Notes: generated by a model from the letters alone, not told the origin. A stretch of DNA of 37,416 bases from Xanthobacteraceae bacterium (GCA_029239875.1 JARBUD010000041.1:1-37416), one strand, 5' to 3'. Shown: positions 8,586 to 17,565, counted from the stretch's first letter. Numbers and translations are program-made.

Positions 8586-9614
8586 ATGCTGAAGGGGCTG
8601 TTCGCGGCGGCTCTGCTTGCCGGTCTCGCCGGCGCGGCGCAGGCGCAGGAGCAGGAGGCGCCGGACTATGCGCGCTACCGCGAGGGTCTGTTCCTGCGCT
8701 ACCTCAATGCCGAACCGGGTGGCATCGGCGCGGTGCCGCGTATCGGGCTGTCGCTGAATGGCAGCGCGCCGTTGCGGGCGGAGCTTGATTCCGGCTCGAC
8801 CGGCATCGTGGTGGCGGCGGAATACATCCCCGGCTTCGACCAGCTCCCCTCGCAGGGGGCGGCGAAGCTGACCTATACGAGCTCCGGGCGGGTGATGCTC
8901 GGCCAGTGGGTGGTGATCCCGGTCGCGCTGGTCGGCCGCGAGGGCGCGTCTGTGCAGACCGAGCCGATGCCGGTGCTCGCCGTCACCGAGGTGCAGTGCC
9001 TCGACTATGCGCGCGAGTGCACGCCGACCACGAGCCCGCACAACATCGCCATGGTCGGCGTCGGCTTCGCCCGCGAGGCGGACAAGCAGAGCCAGAGCAC
9101 GCCGGACAAGAACCCGCTGCTGCGCATCACCGGCGGCGCGGGACCGCGCCGGCAGGGCTACATTCTCTCGCTGGAGGGCGTGCATGTCGGCTTGACACCG
9201 GCGAACACCGGCGACTTTCGCTATCTGAAGCTGGCGCGCCGGCCGGACGGCTCGGACTGGCAGGCCACGCCCGCCTGCATCTCGCTGAACGGCACAACCC
9301 CGCCGGCCTGCGGCACGGTGCTGGTCGATACCGGCGTGTCCGTCATGTTCATGACCGTGCCGGTCGCGCAGGCGCAGGGAGCGGAAGGCACGCTGCCGCC
9401 GGGCACGCAGGTCGCGATCAACGTCGGCGAGGGCGCTTCGGCGTTCCCGCTCTACAGCTTCGCCGTCGGCGACGGCACCCCGCTCGCCCCGAGCGCCATC
9501 CACCTGCGCGTGGCGCCGGACCGGGTGTTCGTCAACACCAGCTTTCACCTGCTGAACGGCTTCGACGTGCTGTTCGACGGCGAGGGCGGCTATGTGGGGT
9601 TCCGCCAGCGCTAG
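8586..9614 (+). CDS. Secreted pepsin-like (A1-type) aspartic protease homologue
   Basis: A 342-residue protein with a signal peptide (1-20, cut after AQA). I read it as a bilobal pepsin-like aspartic protease. The first lobe has LDSGSTG with Asp68; the second has VLVDTGVS with Asp248. The 180-residue spacing is close to pepsin (32 and 215), and mature length about 322 is also pepsin-like. Tyr97 in LTYTSSG fits the flap tyrosine. IAMVGVGF after lobe-one matches the hydrophobic-hydrophobic-Gly loop, and the end NGFDVLFDGEGGYVGF resembles the pepsin C-terminal strand (YTVFD...VGF). In the second active-site motif the usual Thr/Ser after DTG is Val251. Four cysteines could form disulfides. It starts seven bases after the ETF-QO stop, so the two are probably co-transcribed. 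Fold is inferred by motif only; activity unproven. Confidence 0.7.
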   Translation: MLKGLFAAALLAGLAGAAQAQEQEAPDYARYREGLFLRYLNAEPGGIGAVPRIGLSLNGSAPLRAELDSGSTGIVVAAEYIPGFDQLPSQGAAKLTYTSSGRVMLGQWVVIPVALVGREGASVQTEPMPVLAVTEVQCLDYARECTPTTSPHNIAMVGVGFAREADKQSQSTPDKNPLLRITGGAGPRRQGYILSLEGVHVGLTPANTGDFRYLKLARRPDGSDWQATPACISLNGTTPPACGTVLVDTGVSVMFMTVPVAQAQGAEGTLPPGTQVAINVGEGASAFPLYSFAVGDGTPLAPSAIHLRVAPDRVFVNTSFHLLNGFDVLFDGEGGYVGFRQR

Positions 9615-9674
9615 CCACGGTCAGCGCATGGACCCTCGCGAGGAGCCCCGCTAGGCTGCGCGCGGGGGCCTGCC

Positions 9675-10556
9675 ATGACCAGCGACATCGACGAGCTGAA
9701 GAAGCTCTTCACCGCCAAGCCGCGCCCGACCTCATGGGCGGAGCGGCGCGAACGGATGGACGAGATCTGCGCCGTCGATCCACCGCCGGCGGACATCGCC
9801 TTCACGCCCTTCGAGATCGGCTCCGTTCCGGCCGAATGGTCGCTGGCGCCGGGAAGCGACCAAGCGAAGGTGCTGCTCTATTTCCACGGCGGCGGCTATT
9901 GCGCAGGCTCGATCGCCAGCCATCGCGGGATGGTCGGCACCATCGGAAAGCTCGCCGGCATCCGGACGCTCGCCATCGCCTACCGGCTGGCGCCGGAGCA
10001 TCCCTATCCAGCCGCGCTGGAGGACGCGCTCGCCGCTTGGCGCTTCCTTCGCACCGAGGGCTACCCGCCGCAGGCCATCGCCATCGGCGGCGACAGCGCT
10101 GGCGGCAACCTGACGCTCGCCATGCTGCTCGCCCTGCGCGACCAGGGAGAGAAGCTGCCGGCCGCTGCCTGGCTGGTCTCGCCCTGGACCGATCTGACGA
10201 TGAGCGGCGCCTCGCTGGAAGAGAAGTCCGAGGTCGATCCGCTGATCAGCCGCGACTATCTCGCCGGTCTCGCGCAAGCCTTCCTCGCCGGCCATGCCGC
10301 TGCCGATCCCACCGTCTCGCCGCTCTTCGCCGATCTCGCCGGCCTGCCGCCGACGCTGGTGCAGGTCGGCTCCAGCGAGACGCTGCTGGACGACGCGGTC
10401 GGCATCGCCCGTGCGCTCGGCGCCGCCGAGGTGCCGGTCACGCTGGAGATATGGCCGCGCATGATCCACGCCTGGATGTTGTGGTCGCGACTTGCCGATG
10501 GCCGGGCCGGCAGCGCCCGCGCCGCCGCCTGGCTGCGCGGCAGGCTCGCGCCTTAG
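9675..10556 (+). CDS. Alpha/beta hydrolase, HSL-type esterase
   Basis: A 293-residue esterase of the hormone-sensitive-lipase group (family IV), which hydrolyses short-chain esters. HGGGY at 71-75 forms the oxyanion hole. GDSAGG places the nucleophile at Ser141. An Asp in the GSSETLLDD region and the His of MIHAW complete the triad. No signal peptide is seen, so it is cytoplasmic. It lies 60 bases after the pepsin-like gene. Its TAG stop overlaps the stop of the convergent membrane-protein gene within the four bases TTAG. Confidence 0.9.
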   Translation: MTSDIDELKKLFTAKPRPTSWAERRERMDEICAVDPPPADIAFTPFEIGSVPAEWSLAPGSDQAKVLLYFHGGGYCAGSIASHRGMVGTIGKLAGIRTLAIAYRLAPEHPYPAALEDALAAWRFLRTEGYPPQAIAIGGDSAGGNLTLAMLLALRDQGEKLPAAAWLVSPWTDLTMSGASLEEKSEVDPLISRDYLAGLAQAFLAGHAAADPTVSPLFADLAGLPPTLVQVGSSETLLDDAVGIARALGAAEVPVTLEIWPRMIHAWMLWSRLADGRAGSARAAAWLRGRLAP

Positions 10557-11014
10557 AACAGGCTGAGCACGAAGACCGCCAGCAGGATGATCGCGCCCCA
10601 CAGGTCGGAGATCATCGCCACGGTCTCGCGCAGATTCCGCTCCGGGCGCAGCATGTGGTTGATGCCGGCGAGGCCGAGGAAGATGCCGCCGATAAAGGCG
10701 ACCGGCAGCGCCCAGATGGAGAAGATGATCGAAAGGAGGCCGGCGAGGCCGATGGCGCTGTTGGCGAAGCCGAGTTCCTGCACCAGCACGTGCGAGCGGG
10801 GATCGTCGACGCCGAGTATGCCTTTGGCGGTGAAGCCAGGGCGCAGGATCTGGGAGATGCCGGCGAGCAGCAGGCGCACGCCGACCGCCCAGAAGGCGAA
10901 CCATTTGGTGGTGACGACGAGGAAGCCGCCGAGGCCCGTGGTGGTGGCGAGCTCCGCCCCGATACTGATGAGCGGCGCCACCACCATCGTCAGCGCTATG
11001 ATCGCGTAATACAT
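10553..11014 (-). CDS. Small four-helix membrane protein of unknown function
   Basis: A 153-residue hydrophobic protein with four predicted membrane segments: about 2-25 (YYAIIALTMVVAPLISIG), 40-55, 95-115, and the extreme C-terminus ending AVFVLSLF. A short polar loop with RPGFTAKGILGVDDP lies between the second and third, and RPERNLRETVAMISD between the third and fourth. It resembles a family annotated in rhizobia only as a domain of unknown function (possibly DUF6790), but I cannot confirm that. The ATG at 11014 is chosen because GGAGAAGGGG lies upstream. The frame is open further but runs into the phn regulatory region. Confidence 0.75.
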   Translation of the reverse strand: MYYAIIALTMVVAPLISIGAELATTTGLGGFLVVTTKWFAFWAVGVRLLLAGISQILRPGFTAKGILGVDDPRSHVLVQELGFANSAIGLAGLLSIIFSIWALPVAFIGGIFLGLAGINHMLRPERNLRETVAMISDLWGAIILLAVFVLSLF

Positions 11015-11240
11015 TGTCGCCCCACCCCTTCTCCCGTTCCCGCCGGCAGAGTGGGGAGCGAAAACCGGGGAAGTCAACCGAGATGGGAGCCGCGGCGGCG
11101 ATACCGTCCCCCGCAATGTGACGCGGCGGTCCGGATCGGAGCTGCGGCCAGTATCCCTTGAAATCGCTCGCGAAACCCGCGACCCCGCCAGCGGCGACGG
11201 GGCGACCGCGGAAAAGTGAAGCGCCGCCTGCGCTCCACAG

Positions 11241-11280
11241 GCGTCATCGAACTGTAATCCGAGCTTCATCCACTCGTCAT
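11241..11280 (+). promoter_or_regulatory. Pho box, four 7-bp repeats at 11-bp spacing
   Basis: Four direct heptamers lie exactly 11 bp apart: GCGTCAT (11241), CTGTAAT (11252), GCTTCAT (11263) and TCGTCAT (11274), each separated by four bases. This is the PhoB-binding layout (CTGTCAT-N4 repeats) and lies 48 bases before the phnC start, so the transporter should be induced by phosphate starvation. The remaining sequence of the 314-base gap between the membrane-protein gene and phnC (11015-11328) shows no gene. Confidence 0.82.
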
Positions 11281-11328
11281 GCCGCCCCGCTACCCCAAGC
11301 CGTCCTTCAACGGCCGGCGGGAGATCCG

Positions 11329-12186
11329 ATGGCGGCAGCGCTGCAACTCGACCGCATGACCAAGACCTATGGCGCCATGCGTGCCGTGGACAATGTCTCG
11401 CTCACGATCCGGGAGGGCGAGCGCGTGGCGCTGATCGGCGCCTCGGGCTCCGGCAAATCCACGCTGATCCGCCTCGCCTCCGGCCTCATCCTCGCGGATG
11501 CGCAGGGCCGCGGCACCGGCGCGGTGCAGGCGTGCGGCCTCAAGGTGCAGGAGGGCGGCAAGCTCGCCGCCGAGGCGCGCGCGGCGAGGCGCAATATCGG
11601 CCTCGTCTTCCAGCAGTTCGCCCTCGCCGGGCGTCTCTCAGTCATGACCAACGTGCTGGTCGGCGCGCTCGGGCGCATGAACGCATTGCGTGGCACGTTC
11701 GGCCTGTTCAATTCCGACGAGCGGCGCACCGCCTATGCCGCGCTCGCCGAGGTCGGCATCGCCCAGCACGCCGCCAAGCGCGCTCGCGAGCTCTCCGGCG
11801 GCCAGCAGCAGCGCGTCGCGATTGCCCGCGCGCTGGTGCAGGGCGCGCGCCTCGTGCTCGCCGACGAGCCGATCGCCTCGCTCGACCCGAAGTCGGCCAA
11901 GCGGGTGATGGACACGCTGGTGACGATGAGCCGCGACCACGGCATCGCCCTCGTCGTCTCGCTGCATCAGGTGGACTACGCCACCGCCTATTTCGACCGC
12001 GTGATCGCGATGAATGCCGGCCGCGTGGTGTTCGACGGCCCGGCCGCGCAGATCAACGCCGCCTTCCTCACGGAGCTCTACGGCGCCAGCGCCGAGGAGC
12101 TGATCCTGCCAAGCCAGTTCGCCGTGGCGGCGCCGCCCGACACCAAGGCGCCCGCGGAAACTCACTCGTCCCAGACCGTATCCTAG
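11329..12186 (+). CDS. phnC: Phosphonate-type ABC transporter ATP-binding protein
   Basis: A 285-residue ABC ATPase. Walker A GASGSGKST is at 37-45, the signature LSGGQQQR at 155-162, Walker B LVLADE at 175-180 and the switch His213 in SLHQV. The KTYG start and the AVDNVSLTI stretch fit PhnC. It energises uptake of phosphonates (in some species phosphite or phosphate) together with PhnD and PhnE. The ATG at 11329 has GGGAGA upstream. It is first in a phnCDE operon behind the Pho box and ends 15 bases before phnD. No C-P lyase genes are present in the window, so the ligand's fate is decided elsewhere. Confidence 0.93.
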   Translation: MAAALQLDRMTKTYGAMRAVDNVSLTIREGERVALIGASGSGKSTLIRLASGLILADAQGRGTGAVQACGLKVQEGGKLAAEARAARRNIGLVFQQFALAGRLSVMTNVLVGALGRMNALRGTFGLFNSDERRTAYAALAEVGIAQHAAKRARELSGGQQQRVAIARALVQGARLVLADEPIASLDPKSAKRVMDTLVTMSRDHGIALVVSLHQVDYATAYFDRVIAMNAGRVVFDGPAAQINAAFLTELYGASAEELILPSQFAVAAPPDTKAPAETHSSQTVS

Positions 12187-12201
12187 ACAGGAGCGAAGAC
12201 C

Positions 12202-13203
12202 ATGAAGCGCATTCTCGCGGCCGGCCTCGTGCTTGCCGGCCTGACCGCCCCGCTGGCGGCGCAGGAAGTCAAGGAGCTGAATTTCGGCTTCATCTCCACC
12301 GAGTCCTCGGCGAACCTCGCCAAGAGCTTCGAGCCTCTTCTCAAGGACTTGGAAAAGTCCATCGGCATCCCGGTCAAGCCCTTCTTCGTCGGCGACTATG
12401 CCGGCGTGATCGAGGGCATGCGCTTCAAGAAGGTCGACATCGGCTGGTTCGGCAACAAGTCGGCCATGGAAGCGGTGGACCGCGCCAATGGCGAAGTCTT
12501 CGTGAAGACCGCCAAGCCGGACGGTTCCTCGGGTTACTATTCGCTGATCGTCACCAATGTCGACCGCAACGACATCAACGGTCTCAAGGACGTCCTCGAC
12601 TGCGCGAAGGGCTATAACTTCGGCAATGGCGATCCGAACTCCACCTCGGGCTTCCTCGTTCCGAGCTACTATGTGTTCGCGCTGAACAATGTCGACCCGA
12701 ACAAGTGCTACAAGCGCGTCGTGACCTCGAACCACGAGGGCAACCTGCTCGCCGTTGCCAACAAGCAGGTCGACTTCGCCACCAACAACACCGAGAACGT
12801 TTCGCGCCTGCAGGCGACCCGTCCGGAAGAGGCTAAGAAGATCAAGGAAGTGTGGCGCTCGCCGATGATCGCCGGCGACCCGATCGTGTGGCGCAAGGAC
12901 CTGCCGGCCGACCTCAAGGCGAAGATCTACACCTTCTTCATGACCTATGGCCGCAACGGCTCGCCGGAAGAGATCGAGCGCGCCCGCGCCGTCCTCGCCA
13001 AGACCTCGGACGGCTGGGGTCCGTTCCTCGCTTCCTCCGACGCCCAGCTGATCCCGATCCGCCAGCTCGAACTCTTCAAGAGCCGCGTCAAGGCTGAGAA
13101 GAACGAGAAGCTCTCGGCCGACGAGAAGGCCGCCGAGCTGAAGAAGATCGATGCCGAGCTCGCCGCCCTCGAGGCGCAGGCCAAGAAGATCCCCGCCATG
13201 TGA
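12202..13203 (+). CDS. phnD: Phosphonate-type periplasmic binding protein
   Basis: A 333-residue type-II periplasmic binding protein with a clear signal peptide (1-20, cut after LAA). The mature start [16 protein letters not shown] and the pocket segments [20 protein letters not shown] and [19 protein letters not shown] identify the PhnD family, which binds phosphonates or related oxyanions. The C-terminus is Lys/Glu/Ala-rich (about 290-333) and helical. A strong site, GGAGCGAAG, precedes the ATG. It is the middle gene of phnCDE. A perfect 11-bp hairpin follows it before phnE, which may raise PhnD expression above that of PhnE. Confidence 0.94.
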   Translation: MKRILAAGLVLAGLTAPLAAQEVKELNFGFISTESSANLAKSFEPLLKDLEKSIGIPVKPFFVGDYAGVIEGMRFKKVDIGWFGNKSAMEAVDRANGEVFVKTAKPDGSSGYYSLIVTNVDRNDINGLKDVLDCAKGYNFGNGDPNSTSGFLVPSYYVFALNNVDPNKCYKRVVTSNHEGNLLAVANKQVDFATNNTENVSRLQATRPEEAKKIKEVWRSPMIAGDPIVWRKDLPADLKAKIYTFFMTYGRNGSPEEIERARAVLAKTSDGWGPFLASSDAQLIPIRQLELFKSRVKAEKNEKLSADEKAAELKKIDAELAALEAQAKKIPAM

Positions 13204-13245
13204 GCCGTCTTCCCCAGCCGGCCAGGCCGGGGAGAAGCGACATCG

Positions 13246-13271
13246 CCGGACGCCGCCTGAGCGGCGTCCGG
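13246..13271 (+). terminator. Intercistronic hairpin between phnD and phnE
   Basis: A perfect 11-bp stem, CCGGACGCCGC and GCGGCGTCCGG, closes a four-base loop (CTGA). It is followed by CTCGTTTTAC, a short run of four T. It could act as a partial terminator or as a 3' stabiliser of the phnD message, which would give more binding protein than permease. Its position, 43 bases after phnD and 67 before phnE, fits that role. Confidence 0.6.
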
Positions 13272-13337
13272 CTCGTTTTACAGACCACCGTGAATCCGCT
13301 CCGGCCACCGCGCCGGAGAAAACGCCGCGAGGACGCC

Positions 13338-14159
13338 ATGTTCGCCACCGATGCCGTCCACCGCGCCGCGACGCGCACCATGCCGCCGCCGCCCGTGACG
13401 CCGCTCGCCACCCGCCTGACGCGCCTCGCGCTGGCTGCCCTAGCCGTGGTGGTGCTGGTCTATGCCTGGCACGAGGCAGAGATGAACCCGGCGCAGCTCG
13501 TGCGCGACGCGGGCAACATGGCGACGCTGGGTGCCGACTTCCTGCGCCCCGACTTCACCGATTGGGACGTCTATGCCAACGCCATGCTGGAGACGCTGGC
13601 GATCGCCATATGGGGCACGCTGCTGGCGGTGATCGCCGGCATCCCGCTCGGCATACTCTCGGCCGAGAACGTGGCGCCCCATTGGCTCGTGTTTGTCGTC
13701 CGTCGAGCGATGGATGCCTGCCGCGCCATCAACGAGCTCGTCTTCGCGCTGATCTTCATCGCCGCGGTCGGCCTCGGCCCCTTCGCTGGCGTGCTGGCGC
13801 TGTTCGTCCACACCACCGGCGTGGTGGCCAAGCTGTTCTCCGAGGCGGTCGAGGCCATCGATCCCGCTCCGGTCGAGGGTATTCGCGGCACCGGCGGCAG
13901 CTGGCTGCAGGAGATCGTCTTCGGTGTGCTGCCGCAGGTGCTGCCGCTGTGGATCTCCTATGCGCTCTACCGCTTCGAATCCAATGTGCGCTCGGCGACC
14001 GTACTCGGCATCGTCGGCGGCGGCGGCATCGGCATGACCTTCAATGAGACCATGCGCGGCTTCCTCTACTCGCAGGCTTCGGCGATCCTGATCATGGTCG
14101 TGCTCACCGTCTCGTTGCTCGACATGATCAGCCAGCGCATCCGCAAGCGCTTCATCTGA
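13338..14159 (+). CDS. phnE: Phosphonate-type ABC transporter permease
   Basis: A 273-residue inner-membrane permease. About six membrane segments are visible. The loop that docks on the ATPase ([35 protein letters not shown], about residues 172-206) is the PhnE version of the EAA motif. The ending with [23 protein letters not shown] is typical. The ATG at 13338 follows GCGAGGACGCC. There is a single PhnE copy, so the channel is likely a homodimer. It closes the phnCDE operon; the next plus-strand gene is about 120 bases on. Confidence 0.94.
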   Translation: MFATDAVHRAATRTMPPPPVTPLATRLTRLALAALAVVVLVYAWHEAEMNPAQLVRDAGNMATLGADFLRPDFTDWDVYANAMLETLAIAIWGTLLAVIAGIPLGILSAENVAPHWLVFVVRRAMDACRAINELVFALIFIAAVGLGPFAGVLALFVHTTGVVAKLFSEAVEAIDPAPVEGIRGTGGSWLQEIVFGVLPQVLPLWISYALYRFESNVRSATVLGIVGGGGIGMTFNETMRGFLYSQASAILIMVVLTVSLLDMISQRIRKRFI

Positions 14160-14277
14160 CGTAGCGTCCGCCTGCCCGGAGCGGGTGGAACCTCTCCAAA
14201 GATTAATCTGCTGGAAACCGTCCGGCGAGCCTGGCGCGGCGTATTCTCCCCGGGAGTGTCCTGCCGGAGAGACTCCC

Positions 14278-16029
14278 TTGCGTACCATCGTCACACTTGT
14301 CGCCGATGTCTGGCGGCTTTCCATCCCGTATTTCCGTGGCGAGGATCGGTGGAGGGGGCTCGCGCTCCTGGCGGCGGTGGTGGCGATGGAGGTCGGCTGG
14401 GTCTACGCGACCGTGCTGATCAACAGCTGGAACGCCGTGTTCTACGACGCTATCCAGAACAAGGACTACGCGGCCTTCGCCCATCAGCTCTGGGTCTTCG
14501 CCGGCATCGCCGCCTGCGCCATCGCGGTAGCGGTGTACCAGGTCTATCTGCGGCAATGGCTGGAGATACGCTGGCGCACCTGGATGACGGAGAAGTACCT
14601 CACCGCCTGGCTCGCCAACGAGACCCATTACCGCATGCGGCTGAAGGGCGACGCGGCGGACAACCCGGACCAACGCATCGCCGAGGACATTCGCGCCTAT
14701 ATCAACCAGACCATCGGCCTGTTCCTCGGCCTGCTCAACGCGGTGATGACGCTCGCCTCCTTCGCCGTCATCCTGTGGGGCTTGTCCGGTAGCTTCTCTT
14801 TCAACCTGTTCGGCGGAGCGTGGAACATTCCGGGCTATCTGGTCTGGGCGGCGTTCGCCTATGCCGCGCTCGGTACGCTGCTCGCCCATCTCATCGGCCG
14901 CGTGCTGGTGAAGCTGAATTTCGACCAGCAGCGCTACGAGGCGGACTATCGCGTCGACCTGGTGCGCGTGCGTGAGAATGGCGAGCAGATCGCGCTGATG
15001 CAGGGAGAGCCGGTGGAGCGCGAGCGCCTGCTCGGCCGCTTCTCGCACGTGGTGAACAACTACTGGGGCATCATGATCGCCCAGAAGCGGCTGACCTGGT
15101 TCACCTCCGGCTATGGCCAGCTCTCGGTGATCTTCCCCTTCGTCGTGGTGGCGCCGGCTTATTTTTCCGGCGCCATCCAGCTCGGCCAGCTGATGCAGAC
15201 CGCCTCCGCCTTCGGCCAGGTGCAGGGATCGTTCTCCTTCTTCATCGGCGCCTATGCGCAGATCGCCGAATGGAAATCCATCGTCGACCGTCTTGTCGGC
15301 TTTGAACGCTCGGTGATGACGACGCAGGCGCAGGCGCTCGCCAGCGACTATCGCCGCGTGCCGGGCGCGGGCGAGACGCCGCTGGCGGTGGAGAAGATGG
15401 AGGTGCGCCTGCCGGATGGGCGCGCGCTGCTCACCGTCGACGATTTGGCCATCGGGCGCGGCGAGCGTGTGCTGCTCACGGGCGTCTCCGGCAGCGGCAA
15501 GAGCACACTGCTGCGCGCCATTGCCGGTATCTGGCCTTATGGCCATGGCGAGGTGGCGGTGGCGCCCGGCGCGCGCGTGCTGACCCTGCCGCAACGGCCC
15601 TATCTGCCTATCGGCTCGCTGCGTGGCGCACTGGCCTATCCCGACCCCCAGGAAAAACACTCGGAGGAGGATATGCGCGAGGCGCTGGAGGCAGTGGGCC
15701 TTGCCAGTCTCGCGGGTCGGCTCGACGAGCGCGGCCTGTGGCCAGCGATCCTGTCGGGCGGCGAGCAGCAGCGTCTCGCCATCGCCCGCGCGCTGCTGGT
15801 GAAGCCGGACGTGCTGCTGCTGGATGAGGCGACCTCCGCTCTCGACGAGGCCGGCGAGGCGGGGCTCTACCACATGCTGCGCACGCGCCTGCCGGAGACG
15901 GCGATGCTCTCCATCGGCCACCGCTCGACGCTGCTCGACCTGCATGAGCGGCATATCGAGGTTCGGCGCGGCACCGACGGTCCGGCGACGCTGGCCGCCG
16001 CGCCCGCGCAGCTGGCCGTTGCCGAGTAG
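14278..16029 (+). CDS. YddA/SbmA-BacA-type ABC transporter, fused permease and ATPase
   Basis: A 583-residue half-transporter. The N-terminal membrane domain belongs to the SbmA/BacA-like fold: WRLSIPYFRGEDRWRG near the start, then WNAVFYDAIQNKDYAAF, NPDQRIAEDIR and a conserved RLTWFTSGYGQ segment. The C-terminal ATPase has Walker A GVSGSGKST at about residue 402, signature LSGGEQQR at about 490 and DVLLLDEATSALDE. E. coli YddA is of similar length. Related BacA/SbmA proteins import peptides and matter for symbiosis and chronic infection, but ATPase-fused members are poorly characterised. The start is taken as TTG 14278, with GGAGAG just upstream; GTG 14185 is a weaker option. It ends six bases from the convergent ClC gene. 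Confidence 0.88.
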   Translation: MRTIVTLVADVWRLSIPYFRGEDRWRGLALLAAVVAMEVGWVYATVLINSWNAVFYDAIQNKDYAAFAHQLWVFAGIAACAIAVAVYQVYLRQWLEIRWRTWMTEKYLTAWLANETHYRMRLKGDAADNPDQRIAEDIRAYINQTIGLFLGLLNAVMTLASFAVILWGLSGSFSFNLFGGAWNIPGYLVWAAFAYAALGTLLAHLIGRVLVKLNFDQQRYEADYRVDLVRVRENGEQIALMQGEPVERERLLGRFSHVVNNYWGIMIAQKRLTWFTSGYGQLSVIFPFVVVAPAYFSGAIQLGQLMQTASAFGQVQGSFSFFIGAYAQIAEWKSIVDRLVGFERSVMTTQAQALASDYRRVPGAGETPLAVEKMEVRLPDGRALLTVDDLAIGRGERVLLTGVSGSGKSTLLRAIAGIWPYGHGEVAVAPGARVLTLPQRPYLPIGSLRGALAYPDPQEKHSEEDMREALEAVGLASLAGRLDERGLWPAILSGGEQQRLAIARALLVKPDVLLLDEATSALDEAGEAGLYHMLRTRLPETAMLSIGHRSTLLDLHERHIEVRRGTDGPATLAAAPAQLAVAE

Positions 16030-16035
16030 GTCGGA

Positions 16036-17349
16036 TCAGCGGGCCGCGGCGTTGGCCTCGGCGGCCCGGGCCTCGGCCTCGATGGCGAGGGTGCGTTCCA
16101 GCAGGATCTCGTAGATCGGCCGACCGCCCAGCCATTGCGCCACCATGTTGGCGAAGATGGCGGTGAGCATCACCGGCACCAGAACCGCATAGGCGCCGGT
16201 GAGCTCCATCACCAGCACCATGCCGACCAGCGGCGCGCCGATGGTAGCGGCGAACAGCCCACCCATGGCGGCGATGGCGAAGGCGGTGAGCGTGTTGGCG
16301 GGCAAGGCAACCACCGTCTCCAGCGCGCTGCCGTAGAGCAGCCCGACCGTGGTCGCGAGCGCGAGGATCGGCGCGAAGATGCCGCCGGCGACGCCGGTGG
16401 AATAGCTCGCCATGGTCATGACGAAGCGCAGCAGCACGATGAAGGCGAGCAGGCCGAGCGTCGGCGCTTCCTGCGCGAGGCGGACCGCAAGCAGTTCGCC
16501 GCCCTGCGTCGCCTCGGGCAGTGCGAACACCAGAGCGCCGACAATCAGGCCCACTACGGCTGGGAAGATGTAGAACGAGCGGCGCTGACCGAGCCGGCGC
16601 ACATGATCGAGCGACCAGACCAGCGTGCGGTTGAAGGCGACGCCCACCGCGCCGAGCACGATTCCCAGCCCGATGAAGGCCGGCAGCACGCCATAGGGCA
16701 TGCCCGTCACCTCGAGCCGCATATAGGGCACGTCGCCGGTCAGGTACTCGGTGACGATGGCGCTGGCGAGCGAGGCGAGCACCACGCCGATATAGGTGCG
16801 CGAGGAATAGGGGAACTGTCGGCGCGTCTCCTCGATGACGAAGAGCACGGCGGCGAGCGGCGCGTTGAAGGCGGCGGCAAGGCCCGCCGCGCCGCCGGCG
16901 GCGAGCAGGCCGCGCATGTCGGCGCCGGAGAGGCGCGCGAGGTCGGAGGCGGCCTTGGCCACCGAGGCGCCAATATGGATGGTCGGCCCCTCGCGGCCGA
17001 GCACGAGACCCGAGCCGAGCGAGAGCACACCGCCGACGAACTTCACCGGCAGCACCCGATGCCAGCGCACCTCGCGCAGGCCCTCCATCGCGCCCTCGAT
17101 CTCCGGCACGCCGGAGCCGCTCGCCTCGGGCGCGAAACGGCGCACCAGCCACAGCGCGGCGACCGTCATCGCGGCGGCCACAACACCGGCGGCGGCATAG
17201 AGCGCAGGGTCGGAAAGCTGGAGCGTGTCGCGCAGGAAGGCCGGCCAGCCGGTCATCAGGCCGTCGACGCTCAGATGGAAGGCGGAGCCGAGGACGCCGA
17301 CCACCGCGCCGACCAGCACGGCGACGACATGATATCCCCCGTTCCCCAT
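16036..17349 (-). CDS. ClC-family chloride channel / H+-Cl- antiporter
   Basis: A 437-residue ClC protein with roughly ten or more hydrophobic helices. Selectivity-filter motifs are all present: GSGVPEIE at 78-85, GREGP at 118-122 with gating Glu120, and GGIFAP for the third. FNAPLAAVLFVIEET supplies Glu174 at the internal proton-glutamate position of E. coli ClcA. A Tyr in the late LTGAYAVL motif matches the chloride-coordinating tyrosine. Retention of both glutamates suggests a proton-coupled antiporter rather than a channel. ATG 17349 is preferred because an AGGGGCAGGA site precedes it; an upstream in-frame start would add 34 Arg-rich residues of doubtful coding character. Confidence 0.92.
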   Translation of the reverse strand: MGNGGYHVVAVLVGAVVGVLGSAFHLSVDGLMTGWPAFLRDTLQLSDPALYAAAGVVAAAMTVAALWLVRRFAPEASGSGVPEIEGAMEGLREVRWHRVLPVKFVGGVLSLGSGLVLGREGPTIHIGASVAKAASDLARLSGADMRGLLAAGGAAGLAAAFNAPLAAVLFVIEETRRQFPYSSRTYIGVVLASLASAIVTEYLTGDVPYMRLEVTGMPYGVLPAFIGLGIVLGAVGVAFNRTLVWSLDHVRRLGQRRSFYIFPAVVGLIVGALVFALPEATQGGELLAVRLAQEAPTLGLLAFIVLLRFVMTMASYSTGVAGGIFAPILALATTVGLLYGSALETVVALPANTLTAFAIAAMGGLFAATIGAPLVGMVLVMELTGAYAVLVPVMLTAIFANMVAQWLGGRPIYEILLERTLAIEAEARAAEANAAAR

Positions 17350-17458
17350 TCCTGCCCCTCGCTCCCGATCGTCCAAGCCCCGGTGCATGGGTAGCATCGG
17401 CGGGCGGGAGCCGGAAGGAAAAGACGTCCGATGCGCCACCCGGCGGATCAATGAACAC

Positions 17459-17565
17459 CCTCATCCTGAGGTGCGAGCGGAGCGAACCTCGAAGGATGGT
17501 CGCTGCAATGCGCCCGGATGAGCATCCTTCGAGGCACGGCTTTCGCCGGGCGCCTCAGGATGAGG
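17459..17565. repeat. Intergenic palindromic repeat, copy 2
   Basis: This is the second copy of the element at 5776-5881. Both outer arms (CCTCATCCTGAGG and CCTCAGGATGAGG) and both inner arms (CCTCGAAGGATG at 17487-17498, CATCCTTCGAGG at 17523-17534) are conserved. The apical 22-23 bases differ freely between the copies, and a few arm positions differ singly. This pattern of conserved stem and variable tip suggests that the fold matters. It lies between the ClC gene and the ThiY-like gene, both on the minus strand. Confidence 0.9.

Noticed and set aside
8906-11161. Open frame of about 750 codons on the plus strand
   Set aside because: It runs through two well-supported plus-strand genes and the antisense of a third in another frame, and its translation is Arg/Ala/Gly-rich with no recognisable domain.
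14185-14277. GTG start 31 codons upstream for the YddA-like transporter
   Set aside because: No ribosome binding site there, and the added residues do not look like the family; TTG 14278 has GGAGAG in front.
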